Positions 9,021 to 14,366 of a stretch of 14,366 nucleotides of DNA are shown here, piece after piece. Made by a program: the position numbers and the translations under genes. The notes beneath the pieces were generated by a model, which searched no databases, was not told the origin of the DNA, and saw nothing but the letters and a program-made list of their open reading frames with translations. Origin of the DNA: JBBRLA01 sp038231615 (GTDB lineage: Bacteria; Myxococcota_A; Polyangia; Palsa-1104; JAEUJZ01); contig JBBRLA010000146.1 of assembly GCA_038231615.1 (NCBI GenBank), forward strand, positions 1 through 14,366, in the 5' to 3' direction. Every line of letters begins with the position of its first letter. Within the stretch, counting starts at the first letter, position 1.

Positions 9021-12000
9021 TCAGTACTTGGTGTAAAGACGCACGGATCGGTTGATGTCCTTGACCACCACCGTGTGCACATGTTTTTCGCCGGTGGCCG
9101 GCTGCAAGAAGCCGATCTGGTGGGTCCCCGGCGACAGGCTGATTCGATTCGAGGGACAGCTCACCCCGGTGTCGGTGCCATCGACCAGAAGACGCAGCTT
9201 GCCTTTCGAGGCGCAGCGCACCTTCAGCCCGGCCTTGCCGGCGATCGGGGGCACAAGCCGCACCGGCTCCAGGGTGACCGAGAGCGGCGCACCCGGCTCG
9301 ACCGCCTGCTGCCAGATCTTGCGCTTTTCTGCCACCAGCACCAGCCGGTGCGTGCCGGAAAGGACCAACGTGGCCGGAGTGTGCCCAATCGGCTTGCCAT
9401 CGACAAAGATCGCCGCCGTCGGGATCGACGAGAGCAGGAGCTTGTTCCCCCCCAGCCCCTTGACCGAGGTCTCGCCCCTGAGCGCCACCTTGCCTGGACT
9501 GGCCGCCACCTTGCCTGGGCTGGCGGCCTTCTCGCCTGGGCTGTCGGCCGGCCTCTCGGGCGATCTGGCTGTCATGACGCCCGGCCTGCCCGGTCCTGCT
9601 TCAGGCTCCGGGTTTCTGCGCCCCGGCCCCGTCTCTCGATGCAGCGACGTCCGCGGATCGGGAGCCGGTCCTCGCCGTACCGATCGGTAGAAAAGGGGCA
9701 CACAGACCCCCAGGGCCAGCGATCCCAGGAAGCTGGCCAGCACAATCGCCGCCGTGCCTCGCCGTCGCTCCGCGATGGACCGCGGGCGGATGTCGCTCTC
9801 GCTCAGCGCCGGGGCCGGCAGGGGCCAGCTTCCGGCGGGCGACTCGACCACGGAGTCCCCGAGCCCCTCCGCCATCGAAGGGCGACGAAAGCTCTCGGAT
9901 GGGGCTGGCGCCATCGGAGTGCCCGTCGAGGCACGCGCCGCCGCGCTCGCCGAAGCCGCCTCCCGGGCCACGACGGCCAACGCCCAGGCGGGGATCTCCT
10001 GGGGCCGCTCCCCTGGCGAGCCCGGAGACGACCGCGCCCGCGACATTCCCGGAGACGACCGCGCCCCCGACATTCCCGGAGACGACCGCGCCCCCGACAT
10101 TCCCGGAGACGACCGCGCCCCCGTAGGCACCGACCCGCCCGGTACCCACGCACCGGCAGACGGCAGGCCCGCATCGCCAGGGGAAAGGCCGTTCGGTTTC
10201 GCCTCGGGAACCGGGTCGTCCTCTGCCTCCACGCCGCCGCTGATCGAGATCTCCAGATCGTCCACCGTCGAGAGCGGCACCGGGGCGGTGATCAGCGGCG
10301 CGTACGCGTCGGCCAGCGAGAACCGCCGGGCCTCGGTGGGGTCCGCGAAGGGCGAGATCCCCGGCAGCATCGATCGCGAAGCGCCGCGGGCGCCGAGGTC
10401 TATCGACGACGACATTCTCGGCGGGGACGATCCGACCTCCCGAGACGGGTTGCCGACCACCGGGCCGCTCTTGTCCCGCGAGGACAGGCTGACCAGCCCC
10501 GCCAGCGCCGAGTCCGTGTAGTCCGCCAGCGCCGTCGGCTCGTCGAAGTCAGTGAACCCCGCCGGCCTCGGCGCCACCCGACGGGACGCGCGTCCCGATG
10601 GCTCGCCCGCCGGGTCCCCCAGGCGCCGCTCCAACCCTTCCGCCAGATGTTCCCCGGTCACCCGATCCGAGTTGTCCTGCACCACCCCGTTTCCCACGGC
10701 AGGCATTGGCGTGGCCGCCGGATGTCGCCCGGGGAACACCCGCGCCAGCGGCGTCCTTGATCCCTGCCCCGGCGTGGCCCGTTCCCGGATCTCCGCCATC
10801 GCCGTCGGCCCCGAATCAAACGAACTCGTCGACCACCGAGGCAATTCCATCCCCGGGGCGGCCGGCACATCTGTCAGATCCATCCCTGGCCCCGGCCCCG
10901 GCCCCGGATCGCTCCCCAGCATCGGGATCGAGATCGGCAGCGGGGTCTCCTCCGGCAGGATGCCGAAGACCCGGGCCTGCCCGCTTGCCGTGCCGCCACC
11001 GCCCGGCGGGTCCGCGTCCATGGTGACGATCTTCGACTTCGGCGAGTGGGGTACCGGCACGGTGCTGTCCTCCTCGTCCCCAAGAAAGGCCGAGCTTGGC
11101 CGGGCGTTTCCCGGCCGCGAGAAGGGGCTGACCACCCGCGGCGCTCCGCGATCCATGATCCGCGACGCCGTGCTGGCCAGCGCGGCGTCGGTGCGCCCCT
11201 GCACGCCCGGCTTCGCTTCAGCCCCACCCGGTTCTTTCGTTTCGGTCCCCAGGCGCTGCGACACCGCGCCGACCCGCGCCTCGGCCCGCCTCTGCCCGGC
11301 GACCACCGCCACAGGGCCCGAGCGATGCCCCATCGACACTGCCACCGGCCCCGAACGGTTCGCCCGAAGGAAGTGCGGCGCGTCCCGCATCGGGTCCGAC
11401 GACCGCGACGGCACCAGCACCGGCAGGCCCGGCGGAACGAAGCCTCGTCCCTCCTCCGCCCGCGATGGGGGCGGCGGCAGCGGGTCCGCTCCCGGGTCGC
11501 TGACCGACGACGGCTCCGGGCGCTCGCTGCGTTGCATCCGCCGGCCCAGCATCAGCAAGAGCCCCACCGCCTGCGCCTCCTCCCGGGCGGCGATCGCCGA
11601 AAGGGCCGCGCAAAATTCTCCCATCGACCCATGCCGCGCCGCCGGCCGCGCGCTGAGCGCCCGCGAGAGTACCTGGGAAAGCGCCCCATTTTCCCCCGCC
11701 ACCTGCTCCCATTCTTGGTCCTGGTTCCCGGCGCCTTCCCCGGCAGCGGGCAGTTCCCCGTGCAGCGCCTCATGCAGCACCACCGCCAGCGAATACACCT
11801 CGCTGCTGGCGTCGGCCGCCTCTCCGCGCAGCACCTCGGGCGCCAGATACGGCAAGAGCGGCGCCACCTCCGCCTCGGCCAGCCAGTCCCCCGCCTTGCG
11901 CGCCGAAAGAAGCGCCACATCGGTGATCAGGGCCTGCCCCGTTTTATCCAGGCACACCGCCTGCGGACTCAGTCCGCCGTGCAGCACCCCCTGCGCGTGC

Positions 12001-12425
12001 AGCGCCGCAAGCGTCGCCGCCACCTGCGCGCCGATCGTTGCCACCACCCCCGGCAGCGCCCCCCGCGCCTCCGGCGGCAGATAACGCTGGAACGCACCGA
12101 AGAGCCGCGACAGGTCCGCCCCGGCGAAGTCCAGCACCAGATAATATTGTTGCCCCCGGTGCTCCACCTCCCGCAGGCGCAGCACCCCGGGCGCCTCCTT
12201 GTGCAAACCCAGGCCCAGATACACCCGCACCGCCTCGTTCAGCCGCTGCACCAGGCCCGGATCCGAAAGCAGGTGCGCGTGCACTCGCTTGACCAGCACC
12301 TGCCGCTCCAGTCCCGCGATTCCATAAAGCTTTGCCCGCCAGGTCTCGTGGAGAGGCCCGCTGCCCAGCCGCTCCACGCAGTGATACCTGCCCAGCGTGA
12401 ACGTACGTTTCAGCACAGGAGGCAT
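9021..12425 (-). CDS. Transmembrane pseudokinase with PEGA-like repeats
   Basis: This 1134-aa protein has a kinase-like domain (about 11-280) with a glycine loop (LGSGPL, 20-25), K46 in VLVKRV, a helix-C candidate E64 and LAPEVL (195-199 region). The catalytic loop, however, reads HGGLSPQA (149-156) in place of HRDxxPxN, and DFG reads DVA (169-171). Catalytic Asp, Asn and Gly are all lost, so it is predicted to be a pseudokinase that signals by binding. A long Pro/Ser/Gly/Ala-rich linker (about 300-885), including 9-residue tandem repeats, leads to one membrane helix (about 891-914). Beyond it lie a seven-residue repeat (SPGKVAA type) and two PEGA-like repeats (about 996-1054 and 1065-1134) with VDGKPIGHTPATLVLSGTH and LLVDGTDTG...LSPGTH. 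The start ATG has GGAG ten bases upstream. It follows the HEAT-like lipoprotein gene by 83 bases on the same strand, suggesting an operon. Confidence 0.92.
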   Translation of the reverse strand: MPPVLKRTFTLGRYHCVERLGSGPLHETWRAKLYGIAGLERQVLVKRVHAHLLSDPGLVQRLNEAVRVYLGLGLHKEAPGVLRLREVEHRGQQYYLVLDFAGADLSRLFGAFQRYLPPEARGALPGVVATIGAQVAATLAALHAQGVLHGGLSPQAVCLDKTGQALITDVALLSARKAGDWLAEAEVAPLLPYLAPEVLRGEAADASSEVYSLAVVLHEALHGELPAAGEGAGNQDQEWEQVAGENGALSQVLSRALSARPAARHGSMGEFCAALSAIAAREEAQAVGLLLMLGRRMQRSERPEPSSVSDPGADPLPPPPSRAEEGRGFVPPGLPVLVPSRSSDPMRDAPHFLRANRSGPVAVSMGHRSGPVAVVAGQRRAEARVGAVSQRLGTETKEPGGAEAKPGVQGRTDAALASTASRIMDRGAPRVVSPFSRPGNARPSSAFLGDEEDSTVPVPHSPKSKIVTMDADPPGGGGTASGQARVFGILPEETPLPISIPMLGSDPGPGPGPGMDLTDVPAAPGMELPRWSTSSFDSGPTAMAEIRERATPGQGSRTPLARVFPGRHPAATPMPAVGNGVVQDNSDRVTGEHLAEGLERRLGDPAGEPSGRASRRVAPRPAGFTDFDEPTALADYTDSALAGLVSLSSRDKSGPVVGNPSREVGSSPPRMSSSIDLGARGASRSMLPGISPFADPTEARRFSLADAYAPLITAPVPLSTVDDLEISISGGVEAEDDPVPEAKPNGLSPGDAGLPSAGAWVPGGSVPTGARSSPGMSGARSSPGMSGARSSPGMSRARSSPGSPGERPQEIPAWALAVVAREAASASAAARASTGTPMAPAPSESFRRPSMAEGLGDSVVESPAGSWPLPAPALSESDIRPRSIAERRRGTAAIVLASFLGSLALGVCVPLFYRSVRRGPAPDPRTSLHRETGPGRRNPEPEAGPGRPGVMTARSPERPADSPGEKAASPGKVAASPGKVALRGETSVKGLGGNKLLLSSIPTAAIFVDGKPIGHTPATLVLSGTHRLVLVAEKRKIWQQAVEPGAPLSVTLEPVRLVPPIAGKAGLKVRCASKGKLRLLVDGTDTGVSCPSNRISLSPGTHQIGFLQPATGEKHVHTVVVKDINRSVRLYTKY
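9484..9546 (-). repeat. Three 21-bp in-frame tandem repeats
   Basis: Three contiguous 21-bp units (9484-9504, 9505-9525, 9526-9546) encode successive seven-residue copies of the type AASPGKV within the pseudokinase, between its membrane helix and the first PEGA-like repeat. The first two units differ at only two bases; the third is more diverged. They probably form a flexible, Lys-containing periplasmic spacer whose length can change by slippage without shifting frame. Confidence 0.8.
10021..10122 (-). repeat. 27-bp tandem repeat, about 3.8 copies, in frame
   Basis: Units begin at 10021, 10048, 10075 and 10102 (the last is partial) and are nearly identical, starting CCCGGAGACGACCGCGCCC. Being 27 bp, they add nine residues each (MSGARSSPG type) to the cytoplasmic linker of the pseudokinase without shifting frame. 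The near identity points to recent expansion. Ser and Arg in each copy could make it a phosphorylation or binding array, but that is inference. Confidence 0.93.
10371..10387 (-). repeat. Coding copy of the left-edge repeat core
   Basis: In reverse complement these 17 bases read GCGGCGCTTCGCGATCG, identical to 7... of the left-edge repeat unit at 7-23 and 40-56. Here they lie in the linker region of the pseudokinase gene. The match may be chance in GC-rich sequence or a repeat insertion tolerated in a disordered linker. Confidence 0.55.
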
Positions 12426-12508
12426 TTTAGCATGGCTCCAGCCCCTGTCCGAAAATTGGTCCTACCTTTGCACCCTTGCCGGGCCTTGGCATTCCCTTGG
12501 TACAGGCG

Positions 12509-14098
12509 CTAACGCTGCAGCACGATCGCCTGGGTCACCCGCATCTCGTCCACCAGCGGGAGCAGGGGCGGCTTGGTCTTGTCAATCTCGATCTGGTCGT
12601 CGATGGCCTTCAGCGCGTCCTTGTCGTCCTTCCCGGCCACCCGGGTCAGCGAGAAGAGCACCGCGAAGCGCGTGGCCGAGTCCTTGTGGTTGACCCCCTT
12701 GGCCAGATACGCCACCCCGCCATGGCCGAAGCGCCCCAGCATGAAGGCCGCCTTCTCCGACTTGGGGCTGATCGGGTCGCCGAGCAGCTTGCCGTAGCAT
12801 GCCACGTCCTTGCCGCAGGCCTTGGCCACCTCGGACCGGAAAAGCGCGTTCTTGAACGCCACCGAGATGTCGGTCTCCGCCGGTGCCGCCTTGAAAAGCG
12901 GTACCAGCGCTGCCGCCCGATCGCCGCCGATGAGCCGCGAATACTCGGTGACCGCCTCGGCAGCGAGCTGCGCCTTGTCCTGGTCGATCTCCTTCTTCTT
13001 TTCGTTCACGTAAACCGTCTTGGCCGCCGTCAGGATCGCCCCCTCAGCATCGCTGGCATTCAGGAAGTTCAGCGCCGACGCTGCCGCCGCCCGGTACTTG
13101 GTCAGGCGCTTGGGGTCGGCGACGATGGCCTGGAGCCGCGGCGCCACCTGGGTATCCCCGATGAGGCCCAGGGCCTGGATCACCGACTGGTGCCCCGACA
13201 CGCCGCCCGGGGCTAACCCGTCGTCCTTCTTCCCGAGTTCCAAAAACAGCGCCGGCACCACCTTCTTGTTGCGCAGGTCGGCCAGCACGATGGAGGTCTT
13301 CTGCACCACGATGCCGGGGATGAACTCGTACTTCTTGGCGTCGGCCTCCAGCGCCTGGTTCTTGCGCTGCATGGCCTGGACCAGCGCGTCTGCGGCAGCA
13401 TCTCCGCCGATGCGCACCAGCGCCAGGCGACACGTCTGGAAGATGTCCTTGCCCCGGCCGGTCATGAACAGGCCCCGTACCAGCGACGGCACAGATCGCT
13501 TGTCGGCGAACTCCGCCAGGTGTCGGGCCGCCTCCTTGTTCAGGAAGAAGTCCTGGTCGTCGGCGGGGGTCTCCAGCACCTGATCCAGGGCCTCCACCGC
13601 GCGCGGATCTTTGATAGCACCCAGAGCGGTCATGGCCTCGGCCTTGACCACGTTGGCGCGGGTCTTGATGGGCAGCTTCTTGACGATGGCCTTGCCCAAG
13701 GCATCCACCGCCTTGGCCGCGGCCTGCCGTCCCTTGTCGTCGCGCCCGGCCAGGCCGGCCAGGCCGGTGGCGGCGGCGGCGGCGTTCTCGAAGTTGTCGT
13801 CGGAGTAGTCGAGCTGTTCGATGAACAGGTCCACGGCGGCATCGGTGCGGAGCTTGCCGATGGCCTTGAGCTGCTCGGGGTCCTTGGTGCGTTTGAAGAG
13901 CTTGGCCAGGCCCTCATAGGCCACGGGGTCTTTGAGCTTGACCAGTTGCCGCACCGCGTTCTGCTGCTCGCGCACGTCGTCGAGCTTCTTGATCCACGTC
14001 TGGGGGTCCTGGGGATCGTCGGTGCACCCGGTGATCGGCAGGCCCACGGAAAGGAAGAGGGCCAGGCTGGAGGCCGCTGATACTCCGAGTTTGCGCAT
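12509..14098 (-). CDS. HEAT-like repeat lipoprotein
   Basis: This 529-aa protein begins MRKLGVSAAS, a basic start with a hydrophobic segment, and ends its signal at PITGC, a good lipobox with Cys25 as the lipidated residue. The rest is almost entirely paired amphipathic helices of HEAT/Armadillo type, for example around 151-177 (KAEAMTALGAIKDPRAVEALD) and 187-210 (NKEAARHLAEFADKRSVPSL), with further repeats to the C-terminus. Such solenoids bind other proteins; no catalytic motif is visible. C428 and C434 could form a disulfide. ATG 14098 is chosen over the upstream in-frame ATG at 14164 because GGGAGAG precedes it at good spacing and the signal peptide starts there. It is followed on the same strand by the pseudokinase gene, whose PEGA-like domains would share its compartment, so binding between the two is plausible. 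Confidence 0.88.
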   Translation of the reverse strand: MRKLGVSAASSLALFLSVGLPITGCTDDPQDPQTWIKKLDDVREQQNAVRQLVKLKDPVAYEGLAKLFKRTKDPEQLKAIGKLRTDAAVDLFIEQLDYSDDNFENAAAAATGLAGLAGRDDKGRQAAAKAVDALGKAIVKKLPIKTRANVVKAEAMTALGAIKDPRAVEALDQVLETPADDQDFFLNKEAARHLAEFADKRSVPSLVRGLFMTGRGKDIFQTCRLALVRIGGDAAADALVQAMQRKNQALEADAKKYEFIPGIVVQKTSIVLADLRNKKVVPALFLELGKKDDGLAPGGVSGHQSVIQALGLIGDTQVAPRLQAIVADPKRLTKYRAAAASALNFLNASDAEGAILTAAKTVYVNEKKKEIDQDKAQLAAEAVTEYSRLIGGDRAAALVPLFKAAPAETDISVAFKNALFRSEVAKACGKDVACYGKLLGDPISPKSEKAAFMLGRFGHGGVAYLAKGVNHKDSATRFAVLFSLTRVAGKDDKDALKAIDDQIEIDKTKPPLLPLVDEMRVTQAIVLQR

Positions 14099-14366
14099 CG
14101 TCTCTCCCGGGGGCCGCGGCCCCGCGAAAAAATCAGGCTGGCCCGCACATCGGGCGGTTGGCACTTCTGGTACAGGGAGTGTACATAAAAAACCGGGGGG
14201 CTTGGGGGTCGAAGGGAGAATCGCGTCGCGCGGCTAGTGGTGAATCGGCGGGTGGCTCGGATGAGGGTTGGCGCACGAGTAATGTCCGCGTGGGGCCCCA
14301 GCTCCAGGGAGCCCACCGCTGGCGCGTCGGGCGCCCACCCTTACGCCCCCACGCTCGAATAAGCGG
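14099..14366. other. Gene-free right edge, upstream of the HEAT-like lipoprotein
   Basis: No gene or RNA can be supported here. It holds the ribosome-binding site of the lipoprotein gene (GGGAGAG on the minus strand, just right of 14098), an A6 tract (14187-14192) and a GTAC-N7-GTAC dyad (14170-14184). A promoter for the lipoprotein/pseudokinase pair should lie here, but I see no convincing minus-strand -35/-10 pair. Confidence 0.4.
14170..14184. promoter_or_regulatory. GTAC-N7-GTAC dyad upstream of the lipoprotein gene
   Basis: Two GTAC half-sites (14170-14173 and 14181-14184) are separated by seven bases, about 70 bases upstream of the HEAT-like lipoprotein start and beside an A6/T6 tract. 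The spacing, 11 bases centre to centre, puts both on one face of the helix. It could be an operator; GTAC is short and could recur by chance. Confidence 0.25.

Noticed and set aside
10021..10122. CRISPR-like array in the pseudokinase gene
   Set aside because: Units are contiguous, a multiple of three and in frame, with no spacers.
8970..10760. 596-aa plus-strand open frame, with 10552-12084 and 11046-12512 beyond it
   Set aside because: These oppose the pseudokinase gene, whose minus-strand frame shows kinase, membrane and PEGA-like features; the plus-strand translations are Arg/Pro-rich and featureless.
14246..14366. Possible second RNA gene at the right edge
   Set aside because: Short GC inverted segments are present, but no tRNA cloverleaf or known RNA consensus could be drawn.

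Overview
The window looks like chromosomal DNA from a GC-rich Gram-negative bacterium with elaborate signalling, most likely a member of the Myxococcota or a neighbouring former deltaproteobacterial group. The basis is the high GC content, lipobox lipoproteins, a transmembrane Ser/Thr kinase whose catalytic loop reads HRDISPSN (the 'HRDxSPxN' form common in myxobacterial kinases), an FHA-type sigma-54 activator, PEGA-like repeats and an HDOD/receiver pair. This placement rests on gene style, not on a marker gene. There is no transposase, integrase, phage gene or CRISPR array.

Layout. Positions 1-61 hold a 33-bp-period direct repeat, followed by a probable promoter and a tRNA-Phe(GAA) at 121-193. 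A leader with a CRP/FNR-like dyad and a 9-bp inverted repeat precedes a plus-strand group of three genes: a GT-B glycosyltransferase (458-1744), a lipoyl-free E2/CAT-fold acyltransferase (1749-2543) and a small lipoprotein (2644-3231). The first two genes are almost certainly co-translated and suggest synthesis of an acylated glycoside or glycolipid; the product cannot be told from sequence. Next come a CheX-like/HDOD fusion (3304-4704) and an overlapping single-domain response regulator (4688-5119), then a convergent coiled-coil FliJ/YscO-like gene on the minus strand (5123-5602).

The right half is a phospho-signalling block. A catalytically intact transmembrane Ser/Thr kinase (5814-7472) is followed by an FHA-AAA+-Fis sigma-54 activator (7535-8893) with its own sigma-70-like promoter. 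Facing it on the minus strand are a 529-aa HEAT-like lipoprotein (12509-14098) and, downstream of it, a 1134-aa transmembrane protein (9021-12425). This large protein has a kinase fold that has lost the HRD Asp, the catalytic-loop Asn and the DFG Phe-Gly, with two PEGA-like repeats on the far side of the membrane.

The most interesting idea is that these parts cooperate: an active kinase, a pseudokinase receptor with periplasmic PEGA-like domains, a periplasmic HEAT-like lipoprotein and an FHA-containing transcription activator could form one envelope-to-sigma-54 relay. Separately, the glycosyltransferase/stand-alone acyltransferase pair may be a small uncharacterised envelope-lipid pathway. 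Both are inferences from domain content and gene order. All positions were derived by reading the sequence; no homology search was run.
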